Shown here piece by piece: positions 55,816-64,000 of a DNA stretch of 64,000 bases; within the stretch, counting starts at the first letter, position 1; every line of letters begins with the position of its first letter. This stretch comes from Bradyrhizobiaceae bacterium Ga0074131 (GTDB taxonomy: Bacteria; Pseudomonadota; Alphaproteobacteria; Rhizobiales; Xanthobacteraceae): the NCBI GenBank assembly GCA_001464035.1, contig LNEC01000014.1, forward strand, positions 1-64,000. Reading direction: 5' to 3'. A program made the translations under genes and the position numbers. The notes beneath the pieces are model-generated. The model had not been told where the DNA came from, did no database searches, and saw nothing but the letters and a program-made list of their open reading frames with translations.

Positions 55816-57263
55816 ACCTCGCTTCCTTCGATCCTGTCGCGGCCGTCCTGCTGATTCCGATCGGCTCCGCGGCGTTGCTGGCCGCGCTGCCCGGCTACCG
55901 GCTGACCGCGCGCCTCAACGTGGTCGCCAGCCTCGCGACGTTTCTCGCTGCCCTTTGCCTGTTCTTGATCGACCGTCCGCCGCCCGGGCCCTACGTGCTG
56001 GTCGACGATCTCAACATCGTCTTCATCGTGCTCAACACCTTCGTCGGCTTCACCACCAGCATCTTCAGCGCCAGCTACATCGCGCACGAGCTGGAAACCG
56101 GACGGCTGACCCCGGCGTACTTGCGTTTCTACCACGCCATGTACCAGACCATGATGTTCGGCATGAACCTCGCCTTCGTGTCGAACAATATCGGCCTGAT
56201 GTGGGTCGCAGTGGAACTCGCCACCCTGACTACGGTGCTGATGGTCGGCATCTATCGCACCCACGCTGCGCTGGAAGCGGCGTGGAAATACTTCATTCTC
56301 GGCAGCGTCGGCATCGCGCTCGCTCTGTTCGGCACCATCCTGGTCTACATGGCGGCGCGGCCGGTTGTCGGCGAAGGCCAGGACGGCATGATCTGGACGA
56401 TCTTGATCGAGCATGCTGCGGATTTCGACCCGGCGTTGCTCAACGTCGCCTTCGTATTCCTGTTTCTTGGCTACGGCACCAAGGTCGGCCTTGCGCCGCT
56501 GCACGCCTGGCTGCCTGACGCCCATGCCGAAGGTCCGACGCCGATCTCCGCCGTGCTGTCCGGCCTGCTGCTGAACGTCGCGCTGTATGCGCTGCTGCGT
56601 TTCAAGATACTGCTCGCCGCCAATCCGACCGCGATCGCGCCCGGGCCGCTGATGGTGACAATGGGGCTGGTCTCGGTGGTGTTCGCGGCGTTCATGCTCT
56701 ACCGCCGGCGCGACATCAAGCGGCTGTTCGCCTATTCCTCGATCGAGCACATGGGCATTATCGTTTTTGCCTTCGGCATGGGTGGCCCGCTCGCCAATTT
56801 TGCCGGGCTGCTGCACATGGTGATGCACAGCCTGACCAAGTCGGCGATCTTCTACGCCGTCGGCCATATTTCGCAGATCAAGGGCACGCAAAGGATCAAC
56901 CGGATTCGCGGCCTCACCGTGACCCATCCGGCGCTCGGCTGGGGGCTGGTGGTCGGCGTCGCCGCAATCGCCGGATTGCCGCCGCTCGGCATATTCATGA
57001 GCGAGTTTCTGGTCGTGACCTCCACCTTCGCGCGGCAGCCGCTGCTGGCGATCGTGCTGGTGTTCGGGATCCTGCTGGCATTCGGCGCCCTGATGCTGCG
57101 GCTGACCAGCGTCGCGTTCGGTCGGCCGCGCGGCAGCACGGCGTCGGCCGAGGCTTCCTATGTGCCGATGTTCGCCCATCTCGCGCTGGTGCTGGGCGCG
57201 GGCATCTATCTTCCCGCACCGCTCGTGGCCTGGTTCCAGAATGTCGCTCGCCTGCTTGGATAG
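55812..57263 (+). CDS. hyfF: Hydrogenase-4 component F-like membrane subunit (antiporter-like)
   Basis: The second antiporter-like subunit, 483 residues with about 13 helices. It keeps the ion-path residues seen in HyfF/NuoN-type proteins: MWVAVELATLTTVLM, LGYGTKVGLAPLHAWLPDAH, DIKRLFAYSSIEHMGII and MHSLTKSAIFYAVGH. It starts with an ATGA overlap on hyfE. With hyfB, the complex would have two such subunits; E. coli Hyf has three (B, D, F), and the D equivalent is absent here. Confidence 0.92.
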   Translation: MNLASFDPVAAVLLIPIGSAALLAALPGYRLTARLNVVASLATFLAALCLFLIDRPPPGPYVLVDDLNIVFIVLNTFVGFTTSIFSASYIAHELETGRLTPAYLRFYHAMYQTMMFGMNLAFVSNNIGLMWVAVELATLTTVLMVGIYRTHAALEAAWKYFILGSVGIALALFGTILVYMAARPVVGEGQDGMIWTILIEHAADFDPALLNVAFVFLFLGYGTKVGLAPLHAWLPDAHAEGPTPISAVLSGLLLNVALYALLRFKILLAANPTAIAPGPLMVTMGLVSVVFAAFMLYRRRDIKRLFAYSSIEHMGIIVFAFGMGGPLANFAGLLHMVMHSLTKSAIFYAVGHISQIKGTQRINRIRGLTVTHPALGWGLVVGVAAIAGLPPLGIFMSEFLVVTSTFARQPLLAIVLVFGILLAFGALMLRLTSVAFGRPRGSTASAEASYVPMFAHLALVLGAGIYLPAPLVAWFQNVARLLG

Positions 57264-57282
57264 TCTTGAGGATTAACGGGAT

Positions 57283-58794
57283 ATGCCGTCGCTGATCGAT
57301 CTCATGCTGGAGGGCCGCGTGATTCAGGAGCATAGTCCGTGGCCGCGCGCCGTGGTCGATGCTGCCGTGTGGAATTTTGCCGCCGGCGAGCTGGCGCACG
57401 GTCGCTGGAGCCTGCTCGGCCTTTGGGGCGAACCCGCTACAGTGCACATGGCGATCATGGACGGATCGACCGCCGAAATCGCCGTCGTCAGCCTGGACTG
57501 CCCCGGCCGAGTCTATCCTTCGGTCGGCTTGCACCATCCGCCGGCGCTCCGACTGGAGCGCGCGATCCACGACCTGTTCGGACTGTCGGCGGAAGGCCTG
57601 CCCGATCCCCGACCCTGGCTCGATCACGACCAATGGGGGGTGCGCTTTCCCCTCGGAGATCGCATCGACGCGCCGTCCAAGGCCGCGCCCTATCGCTTCC
57701 TGACGGCGGAAGGCGACGGGCTGCACCAGGTCGCGGTCGGTCCGGTACATGCCGGCATCATCGAGCCCGGCCATTTCCGCTTTACCGCCAGCGGCGAGAC
57801 CGTGGTCCGGCTGGAGCAGCGGCTGGGATATGCCCACAAGGGGATCGAGGGGCTGATGTCCGGCGCGAGCCTCGAGCGCGCCGTCCAGCTTGCCGGACGC
57901 GTCTCCGGCGACAGCACCGTCGCCTATGCCTATGCGTTTTCGCGCGCGGCCGAAGCGGCCTTGCAGCTTGTGGTGCCCGATCGCGCGGTCTGGCTGCGCG
58001 CCCTGCTCGCCGAACTCGAGCGGCTCGCCAACCATCTCGGCGACATCGGCGCGATCTGCAACGATGCTTCGTTCACCCTGATGCACGCCCATTGCAGCGT
58101 GCTGCGCGAGAGCGTGCTGCGTGCATCACACAGCGCGTTCGGCCATCGGCTGTTGCGCGACATCATCGTGCCCGGCGGCGTGGCCCGCGACCTCAACGTT
58201 GCAGGGACGGAAGCCATCCGGGCCGCGCTGGAAAACGTCCGGCTGCGTTTCCCCGCCCTGGTCGAATTGTACGACAACACCGCCTCGCTGCAGGATCGCA
58301 CCGTCGATACCGGCGTGCTCACGCCGGCATTGGCCGAACAATATGGCGCCGGCGGCCCTATCGGCCGCGCCTCCGGCCGGTTGTTCGACGCGCGCCGCAC
58401 CGTTGCCTATCCGCCCTATGACGTCTTGCGCTTCGAGGTCCCGGTCCTGAACGAGGGTGACGTCAACGCCCGGATCTGGGTTCGCGTCCGCGAGGTCGAG
58501 CAGTCGCTTGCACTGGTCGACCAGATATTGAGCCGGCTTCCCGAGGGGCCGCTGGGTACCCATGCGGCGCACCAGCGCGAAGCGCGCGAAGGCATGGCCG
58601 TCGTCGAGGGATTTCGCGGTGACGTGCTGGTCTGGCTCCGCCTGCGCAGCGGCCGGGTCGAGCGATGCCACCTGCGCGACCCCTCCTGGTTTCAATGGCC
58701 GCTGCTGGAAGCCGTGATCGAGAACAATATCGTCGCGGATTTCCCGCTCTGCAACAAGTCATTCAACTGTTCGTATTCGGGCCAGGATCTCTAG
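57283..58794 (+). CDS. hyfG: Hydrogenase-4 large-subunit homologue lacking NiFe-site cysteines
   Basis: A 503-residue fusion of a NuoC-like N-terminal domain (about 1-140; HDLFGLSAEGLPDPRPWLDH) and a NuoD/hydrogenase large-subunit domain (VGPVHAGIIEPGHFRF at 152-167; YAHKGIEGLM). In true group 4 hydrogenases a CGxC pair follows the ER motif; here residues 205-211 read GRVSGDS. The second pair (DPCxxC) near the C-terminus is replaced by PLCNKSFNCSYSGQDL, the end of the protein. NiFe binding is therefore not expected. GAGG precedes the start; gap of 19 bases after hyfF. Confidence 0.9.
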   Translation: MPSLIDLMLEGRVIQEHSPWPRAVVDAAVWNFAAGELAHGRWSLLGLWGEPATVHMAIMDGSTAEIAVVSLDCPGRVYPSVGLHHPPALRLERAIHDLFGLSAEGLPDPRPWLDHDQWGVRFPLGDRIDAPSKAAPYRFLTAEGDGLHQVAVGPVHAGIIEPGHFRFTASGETVVRLEQRLGYAHKGIEGLMSGASLERAVQLAGRVSGDSTVAYAYAFSRAAEAALQLVVPDRAVWLRALLAELERLANHLGDIGAICNDASFTLMHAHCSVLRESVLRASHSAFGHRLLRDIIVPGGVARDLNVAGTEAIRAALENVRLRFPALVELYDNTASLQDRTVDTGVLTPALAEQYGAGGPIGRASGRLFDARRTVAYPPYDVLRFEVPVLNEGDVNARIWVRVREVEQSLALVDQILSRLPEGPLGTHAAHQREAREGMAVVEGFRGDVLVWLRLRSGRVERCHLRDPSWFQWPLLEAVIENNIVADFPLCNKSFNCSYSGQDL

Positions 58795-58796
58795 CG

Positions 58797-59330
58797 ATGC
58801 GCAAGCTGCTGTTCGAAAGCCTGTTTCGCCTGCCGTTCACCGAACTTCCGCCATTGCCTGATGATGCCGCGTTGACCGAACTTGCAACGGCGGTCGGTCG
58901 CGCGGCGCGGCGGCGGCTCGGCCGCAGTCTCTCGATCCGCGAGATCGACGCCGGGTCCTGCAATGGATGCGAATTGGAAATCCACGCGCTCAACAACGCC
59001 CACTACGACGTCGAGCGCTTCGGCCTCAAATTCGTCGCCTCGCCGCGCCATGCCGACGTGCTTGTCGTAACCGGCCCGGTGACCCGAAACATGCGCGAAG
59101 CGCTCGAGCGCACCTATCACGCGACCCCCAATCCGAAATGGGTGGTCGCGGTCGGCGATTGCGGGCGGGATGGTGGCTGCTTCGCCGGCAGCTACGCGGT
59201 GGTCGGCGGCGTGGCCGAAGTCGTTCCGGTCGATCTGCACATTCCCGGCTGTCCGCCGACGCCGACGGCGATGCTGCAAGGTCTTCTTGCGCTGCTCGAA
59301 CGGGTGGATACGGGCGCCGTTGAATCTTGA
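58797..59330 (+). CDS. hyfI: Hydrogenase-4 component I-like small subunit (NuoB-like, 4Fe-4S)
   Basis: The 177-residue protein is the NuoB/HycG-type small subunit. The proximal cluster ligands are intact: C55 and C58 in DAGSCNGCELEIHALNN, C122 in VAVGDCGRDGG, and C152 in HIPGCPPTPTAML. So the electron-transfer subunit appears functional although the partner large subunit lacks NiFe ligands. It starts two bases after hyfG ends. No HyfA- or HyfH-type ferredoxin subunit gene follows. Confidence 0.93.
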   Translation: MRKLLFESLFRLPFTELPPLPDDAALTELATAVGRAARRRLGRSLSIREIDAGSCNGCELEIHALNNAHYDVERFGLKFVASPRHADVLVVTGPVTRNMREALERTYHATPNPKWVVAVGDCGRDGGCFAGSYAVVGGVAEVVPVDLHIPGCPPTPTAMLQGLLALLERVDTGAVES

Positions 59331-59469
59331 AGGAGGCGACGCTTCCCCGCTGTCTCCGCCGATGGAGGCCCTGATCCGGCGCGCTTCGCGTGCCCTTATT
59401 TTCCTGCAACGGGGACTGGAGATGAAAAGCCTCTCGCGATTTCACGAGAGGTTGCGAAGCTATCGCGCC

Positions 59470-59565
59470 CGCTCCATTGGCGCGGGCGACGGCGTCGCTG
59501 GCTTCCTTGCGCTGGATCGTCGACACCGAAAGCCCCGGCCAGATCGGCGGTCCGGAACGCAGCTT
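59470..59565 (-). pseudogene. Frameshifted scrap of an XRE-type helix-turn-helix
   Basis: On the minus strand one frame gives AAFRTADLAG and the next gives LSVSTIQRKEASDAVARANG. Joined, they reproduce a rhizobial XRE HTH very like that of the regulator at 51868 (LSVPTIQRMEAS). There is no start or downstream effector part, so this is decayed. The gap 59331-59589 otherwise holds only a small hairpin (CCTCTCG at 59430 with CGAGAGG at 59445). Confidence 0.65.
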
Positions 59566-59589
59566 TCGCGTCACGACCTGGCTTTCGGG

Positions 59590-60504
59590 TCACGCAACGG
59601 GTGATGGGCCGAGGAAGACCGCCTTACCTCGCGCCGAGGCCGCAAGAAATGTTTTGAGGGCGTCGATGATTTCGGCCGGCTTGTCGTGCTGCACCCAGTG
59701 CCCCGCACCATCGATCTTCACCAGTTCGGCCTGCCGGAAGTGCCCGAGCACGCCGGCGGTCTCGGGATCCGGCAGGAAACTCTCGCTGCCGGCGACCAGC
59801 AGCGTCGGACAGGCGATGCGCGACCACAGCGCGATGTTGTCTTCCAGTGAGAGCCGGTACGGCGCGCGGGCGCGCAAGTAAGGATCGAACTTCCAGCCGT
59901 AACCGCCGCCGGCATCCTTTTTCAGCGCATGGGTGGCAAGATGGATTGCCTGCTCGAGGGTCAGCCGCGCATTGCGCCCCAGCATGCGATCGGCGCCGTC
60001 GGCCACTGACGCATAGCGCTGGGTTCTGCGTTGCGCCGTCTTGTCGAGGTCGGCGACCCAATCCGCGATCCGCACGTCGATCGGTTTCACGCGTCTCGCC
60101 GGGAAATTGGTGACGCCGTCGAGCACGACCAGCCGCGACACCTTTTCCGGAAACGCCCCGGCATAGGTCAGGCTGACCATGCCGCCCATCGAGTGGCCGA
60201 CGACAGCGGCTTTCTCCAGGCCCTCGGATTTGACCAGGCCGGCCAGGTCGTAGACGTGATCGGCCAGACTGTAGCTGCTGCCCTTTGCCCAGTCGGAATC
60301 GCCGTGCCCGCGCAAGTCGGGTGCGATGACGTGAAAATCCGTCCGCAACGCGCGCGCAACATGGTCCCAGCTGCGGGAGTGATCGAGCCCGCCGTGGATC
60401 AGCAACAACGGCGGCGCCGACGCGTTGCCCCAGTCGCTGTAGTGAAGCCGAAGCCCCTGGGACTCGTAGAAGCGCGCCTGCGGTGCATCCGGTGCTGGGT
60501 TCAT
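59590..60504 (-). CDS. Alpha/beta hydrolase
   Basis: A 304-residue alpha/beta hydrolase: oxyanion region LLLIHGGLDHSRSW, APDLRGHGDSDW, nucleophile elbow VVGHSMGGMVSL (serine), acid near LLVAGSESFLPDPE and histidine in GAGHWVQHDKP. It resembles haloperoxidase/epoxide-hydrolase-type esterases; the substrate is unknown. It is convergent with the hyf operon and not part of it. Confidence 0.92.
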   Translation of the reverse strand: MNPAPDAPQARFYESQGLRLHYSDWGNASAPPLLLIHGGLDHSRSWDHVARALRTDFHVIAPDLRGHGDSDWAKGSSYSLADHVYDLAGLVKSEGLEKAAVVGHSMGGMVSLTYAGAFPEKVSRLVVLDGVTNFPARRVKPIDVRIADWVADLDKTAQRRTQRYASVADGADRMLGRNARLTLEQAIHLATHALKKDAGGGYGWKFDPYLRARAPYRLSLEDNIALWSRIACPTLLVAGSESFLPDPETAGVLGHFRQAELVKIDGAGHWVQHDKPAEIIDALKTFLAASARGKAVFLGPSPVA

Positions 60505-60704
60505 GCGGATTTAAGTAAAGGCAGCCGCTGACCGCGTCCAGTGCCGCAGGCAGGACGGCCTTTTGGCTGTTGATCGCGATATCGCCGTTTCTCGCCGACG
60601 GCGGCGGGCCGTGCGATCGCTCGACCGCTTTATTTCTTGCCTGAGCAATATTGAACAGCGCCGCTCGGGAATGGAGAACAGACTGCAAACTGGATGCTGT
60701 AGCT

Positions 60705-60920
60705 ATGGAGTCGCCAATGGAGCGCTATGTCCGCAACGAAAACATCGCGCGATATCGCAAGCTTATTGCCATCAGCGAAGGTGACCCGGGCCGCGACGAG
60801 ACGCGGTACCGGACGCTGTTGCGACTGTTGGCCGAAGAAGAGACGAAATACGGAGAGCCGTCCGACCACCAGCGGCTAACCGGCGCACCCGCGCCGGCCT
60901 ATCGGAGTTCCAGCCGATGA
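60705..60920 (+). CDS. Small conserved hypothetical protein
   Basis: A 71-residue helical, charged protein containing RYVRNENIARYRKLIAISEG and RYRTLLRLLAEEETKYGE. Short proteins with this pattern (R-Y-x-x-x-E-N-I-x-x-Y ... L-L-x-x-L-A-E-E-E) are frequent in Bradyrhizobium-like genomes and have no known function. ATG at 60705 or 60717 could be used. Confidence 0.7.
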   Translation: MESPMERYVRNENIARYRKLIAISEGDPGRDETRYRTLLRLLAEEETKYGEPSDHQRLTGAPAPAYRSSSR

Positions 60921-61374
60921 GCGGCGTCCGCGCTTTGCCTGCGCCTCCGCAACCATCGAAATGATCGGGAGAAAAACCGCGCATTTGAGCGAATTCCGCA
61001 TACGAGCTTTCCGACTTGGCACCCCCGCGCCTGGAACGGCATAGCCGCGAACGGACTACGCTGTCGAATGTTGGGCCGGCCGCCGCCTCAAAAGCGCTCG
61101 GGAAAAAGACGTAAACCGCCCCAATTACGGGGCGGGACGCGGCGCGATTTCAACCAGTGACCCCATCATTCGCCCCTGCGATCGACCGGGCGGCTAGCAG
61201 CCGCCGCGACGGTCGTAGCGCGAGCCAATTATTAACAAAAGGTTTCAAAGTTTTCGATCCTGGTGTGGCCAAAATGTCATAGGTGTTCCGTTCGGCCTTT
61301 GATACATTTAGTTTGTTTTTACCATGTCAGATTTGCGGCGAGCGGCCCTGTTTCCGAGCGTAAGTGAGCCAATT
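60921..61374 (+). other. Region upstream of the TolC-family gene
   Basis: About 450 bases with no gene. A hairpin CCGCCCC / GGGGCGG (61116-61135, loop AATTAC) may end transcription of the small gene. From 61225 the sequence turns AT-rich (for example AATTATTAACAAAAGG and TTGATACATTTAG), which suits the promoter of the secretion genes. Confidence 0.45.
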
Positions 61375-63060
61375 ATGAAATCATCGTCATATTTCGCAAT
61401 CGCGGGCCTCATTTTAGCCATGAATCCGGCAAACGCAGCCGAGTTTTCAATTAACGAGGCCTTGCGGCAGGCGGTTCAGACCAATCCCGGCGTAGGGGAG
61501 GCATCGGCGAACCGGCGGGCCACCGAATCCGAGTTGCGGCAGACCCAGAGCACCCTGCTGCCACAGGTCCGGATCGAGGCCAGATACGGCCCCGAAAAAT
61601 TCGACCAGCGCGCCGCGGTGAACATCGGAACCGCATTGCCCGTGCCGGTCGCCGGAAGCGGACCCTGGCGAAACGGCTCCCAACAATCAGTGGTTGTACG
61701 ACAGGTCCTTTTTGATGGATTCGCGTCCATCCACGACATTTGGCGTCAATCCGCCCGGGTTAATGCAGCAGCATTTCGGGTTCGCGAACGAACCGAGTTG
61801 ATCGCGCTGGACGCGGCCGAAGCGTATGTCGACGTGGTGCGGTACCTGCGGCTGATTGGCCTCGGCGAACAGAATGTTGCCAACCATGAGAAGATTTTCT
61901 CGAACGTGAACTCCCGGTTTTCGGGCGGGCGGGCGGGAGAAGGCGACCTCGAACAAGCCCGCGAGCGTGTTGAAAGCGCCCGCGCAGCGCTCGCGGAGTT
62001 TCGCAAGAGTCTCGACGAAGCTCGCGCCAAATACCGCAAGGTGGTCGGCCTCGAGCCCTTCAACCTGCGCTTCCCGGGAGCCCTCGGCGGGATGCCCGGC
62101 AGCAGGGATGAAGCCCTGGCGGTAGCCGTTCGCTTCAATCCCACGATTTTGGCGGCAGGAGCTGATCGCGACGCGGCCAAACACGCCTTCCGCGTAACGG
62201 ATGGCGCGCTCGTTCCGACGTTCTCGCTCGAGGGTCGGGCTTCACATAGCGACAATACGTATCCTTACCTCGGCACAACCTTCGAGGACTATAGCGGCCG
62301 GGTGGTGATGTCCTGGGACATCTTCCGTGGCGGGCAGGATGTCTGGCGTCGATCGGAGATGGCCGAGCGCCACACCGAGGCGACCATGCGTCACGCGCGA
62401 CTGCAGCGCGACGCCCTCGAGTCCATCGACAAGGCGTGGGCGGCCCGCACCATCACCGCAACCCGGGTAGCCGCCTTGACGCGTCAACTGGCAGCGAACA
62501 GGAAAACCATCGCTGCTTTCGACAAGGAATATGAGCTGGGCCAGCGCTCCCTGATCGACCTGCTGAATGCGCAGAACCAGTATTTCAACGCCGCGGTGTC
62601 GCTCACGTCTTCGCGCGGCGTGATCGTTTTCGCCGATTACCAGTTGCTGGCCGCGATGGGAACGCTCCTTGAATACCTTAAGGCCCCCCCGCCGGTGGAT
62701 GCTGCGCCGCTCGATTCGCTTCCGTACAACTTCGTTCCCTACAAGCTGCCCACGCTTCGCATGACCCTGCCGGATACCGGCTCCGAGCCGCTCCGTGTCG
62801 CCGATGCGAATCCGGCGGCTGCCGTGGTGAGCGCCTATGCTTCGGCTGAACCTCAGAACGAGGAAGCATTCAGGCAGCGATGGCCGCGCTGGACGTTTGC
62901 AGCCAGCCTGCTGGGCGCCGCGGAGTGGTTTGCTGTCAGAAGGCCTGTTCAGCAAGTCGTCTACGTCCCCGCGGAAGGCAGTTCGCAGGCGTATGCGTCA
63001 GCTCAGTCCGGCAAGAAGCCGCACTGGTTGCTCACGGCATTTCCGCAAGACCAAAAGTAG
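61375..63060 (+). CDS. TolC-family outer membrane efflux/secretion protein
   Basis: The 561-residue protein has a signal peptide (MKSSSYFAIAGLILAMNPANA) and the TolC/OEP repeats: FSINEALRQAVQTNPGVGEA near the start, VVRQVLFDGFASIHDI, SRFSGGRAGEGDLEQARERV, and second-half VMSWDIFRGGQDVWRR plus YELGQRSLIDLLNAQNQYF. These build the outer-membrane channel for type I secretion. A C-terminal extension of about 110 residues is rich in Pro/Ala. The next gene is a type I secretion ABC transporter, so both probably serve one exporter. ATG 61324 is an alternative start. Confidence 0.9.
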   Translation: MKSSSYFAIAGLILAMNPANAAEFSINEALRQAVQTNPGVGEASANRRATESELRQTQSTLLPQVRIEARYGPEKFDQRAAVNIGTALPVPVAGSGPWRNGSQQSVVVRQVLFDGFASIHDIWRQSARVNAAAFRVRERTELIALDAAEAYVDVVRYLRLIGLGEQNVANHEKIFSNVNSRFSGGRAGEGDLEQARERVESARAALAEFRKSLDEARAKYRKVVGLEPFNLRFPGALGGMPGSRDEALAVAVRFNPTILAAGADRDAAKHAFRVTDGALVPTFSLEGRASHSDNTYPYLGTTFEDYSGRVVMSWDIFRGGQDVWRRSEMAERHTEATMRHARLQRDALESIDKAWAARTITATRVAALTRQLAANRKTIAAFDKEYELGQRSLIDLLNAQNQYFNAAVSLTSSRGVIVFADYQLLAAMGTLLEYLKAPPPVDAAPLDSLPYNFVPYKLPTLRMTLPDTGSEPLRVADANPAAAVVSAYASAEPQNEEAFRQRWPRWTFAASLLGAAEWFAVRRPVQQVVYVPAEGSSQAYASAQSGKKPHWLLTAFPQDQK

Positions 63061-63247
63061 GCTTAACGGCCGCCGCGGCCGGGCGCATGCGAATGAAACT
63101 GACGCAGTAAACAGCCGCGGCAGGGCTCGCAGTTAACTGTCAACAATGAACGTCGGATTCCGCCGATGATTTGTTGGCTGGTTGATGTATTCTGAGCCTG
63201 ACGGATTTCGGGGCACGTTTTATTGTTAACGATCAGAGGCATTTACC

Positions 63248-64000
63248 TTGTTATTTCGGACCCCCAAGCAGGATCCCGCCCCTGCCCGAACGGCCAAGGA
63301 CGAGCCGGAGTCGAGGGCCGCCGAACCGACCCGCAAGACGCTCTGCGACGATCCCCTCGCCGCATCATTGACCTACCTCGCCGCCTACCACGGGCGAGCC
63401 GTTAGCCGCGAAGCTCTGCTGGGGGGCCTGCCCATACTGGACGGCAGGCTGTCGGTTGCCCTGTACGACCGCGCCGCCCGGCGCGCCGGATTGGAAACCG
63501 AGGCCATCAAGCGGGACATCCTGGACATTCCCACGCTGGTACTGCCCGCCGTCCTCGTCATGAAGAACGGGATCGGGCTGATCATTCTGGGAATCGATCA
63601 GAAGAACAAGAGCGCGACGATACTCGACCCTACCAAGGAGAGCGCAACCCCGCAGACCGTCCTGCTGAAAACGATCAATGCGGACTATACCGGCTATGCG
63701 TTTCTCGTCCGGGCCGCCGCTGAAGCCAATGCACGCGCGGTCGCGGCGGGTGACCTTCCTCGAAACCACTGGTTTTGGTCCACCGTCAAAGTGCACTGGC
63801 GCAGTTACGGGCACATTGCCCTGGCCGCGCTGCTGATCAACATGCTCGCGCTGGCAATGCCCTTGTTCACGATGAGCGTCTATGACCGGGTCATTCCGAA
63901 CGGCGCCATCCCTTCGCTCATTGCATTGTCCGTGGGCATGGGAATCGCGGTGGTGTTCGACTTCGTGCTGCGCGCCGTGCGCAGTCGCATGATCGACGTG
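63248..64000 (+). CDS. Type I secretion ABC transporter (LapB-like), N-terminal part
   Basis: The window ends inside this gene after 251 codons; it starts with TTG at 63248 preceded by AGAGG. Residues about 30-155 form a C39-peptidase-like domain whose cysteine is lost (LCDDPLAASLTYLAAYHGR), as in LapB-type exporters that only bind the substrate. Two membrane helices follow (HIALAALLINMLALAMPLF and ALSVGMGIAVVFDFVLRAV) with the typical TMSVYDRVIPNGA between them. The ATPase domain lies beyond the window. Paired with the TolC gene, it likely exports a large adhesin or RTX protein. Confidence 0.9.
   Translation, partial: MLFRTPKQDPAPARTAKDEPESRAAEPTRKTLCDDPLAASLTYLAAYHGRAVSREALLGGLPILDGRLSVALYDRAARRAGLETEAIKRDILDIPTLVLPAVLVMKNGIGLIILGIDQKNKSATILDPTKESATPQTVLLKTINADYTGYAFLVRAAAEANARAVAAGDLPRNHWFWSTVKVHWRSYGHIALAALLINMLALAMPLFTMSVYDRVIPNGAIPSLIALSVGMGIAVVFDFVLRAVRSRMIDV

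Noticed and set aside
51868..59330. Reading the operon as part of respiratory complex I (nuo)
   Set aside because: HyfE- and HyfF-type subunits, the fused NuoC/D-like subunit with the VGPVHAGIIEPGHF motif, and lack of NuoE/F/G/I genes fit the hydrogenase-4/Ehr branch better.

Overview
This 64 kb stretch of GC-rich DNA reads as chromosome of an alphaproteobacterium, most likely Bradyrhizobium or a close relative. The evidence is the Rhizobiales-type housekeeping proteins (AroC, FabI, DXS, ClpS, a RibBA with a degenerate second domain, glutaryl-CoA dehydrogenase), several small secreted proteins, and dispersed palindromic repeats of the kind scattered through Bradyrhizobium genomes. Species is inference; no rRNA gene or intact tRNA gene was recognised. 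Most genes are ordinary chromosomal genes with uniform composition, and I saw no insertion sequence, prophage or CRISPR array.

Left part (1-12 kb): the end of an aldehyde dehydrogenase gene, then a decayed stretch holding a frameshifted scrap of a GABA aminotransferase gene and a tRNA-Gln gene that has lost its T arm. An acyl-CoA dehydrogenase, a repeat-filled gap, an adenylate cyclase with a TPR-type C-terminus, a ring-cleaving dioxygenase, a 5'-nucleotidase, a histone-deacetylase-like hydrolase, xseB and a membrane-linked serine hydrolase follow.

Middle part (12-50 kb): dxs, a nucleoside deoxyribosyltransferase, tlyA and an RNA methyltransferase (the last three overlapping or closely spaced); clpS; a second cyclase; a GMC oxidoreductase; HU; aroC; fabI; an ECF sigma/anti-sigma pair; a DnaJ-type co-chaperone; pdxH; corA; two cell-wall proteins facing each other (L,D-transpeptidase and an extensin-like protein); an acyl-CoA ligase; an AraC regulator divergent from a Tat-exported aldo/keto reductase plus SUMF1-domain gene pair; a LysR regulator; glutaryl-CoA dehydrogenase next to ribBA; a KefB-like antiporter; an aminotransferase; and a Tat-exported amidohydrolase.

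Right part (51-64 kb): the most distinctive region. A small XRE regulator is followed without a gap by six genes resembling hydrogenase-4 (hyfB, C, E, F, G, I). The large subunit lacks the cysteine pairs that hold the NiFe centre, while the small subunit keeps its iron-sulfur cysteines, so the set looks like an energy-converting-hydrogenase-related membrane complex and not a hydrogenase. A strong-looking promoter embedded in an AT-rich imperfect palindrome lies just upstream, and a broken scrap of an XRE-type HTH lies at the other end. The window closes with a TolC-family outer membrane protein and the start of a LapB-type type I secretion ABC transporter, probably for a large surface or secreted protein encoded beyond the window.
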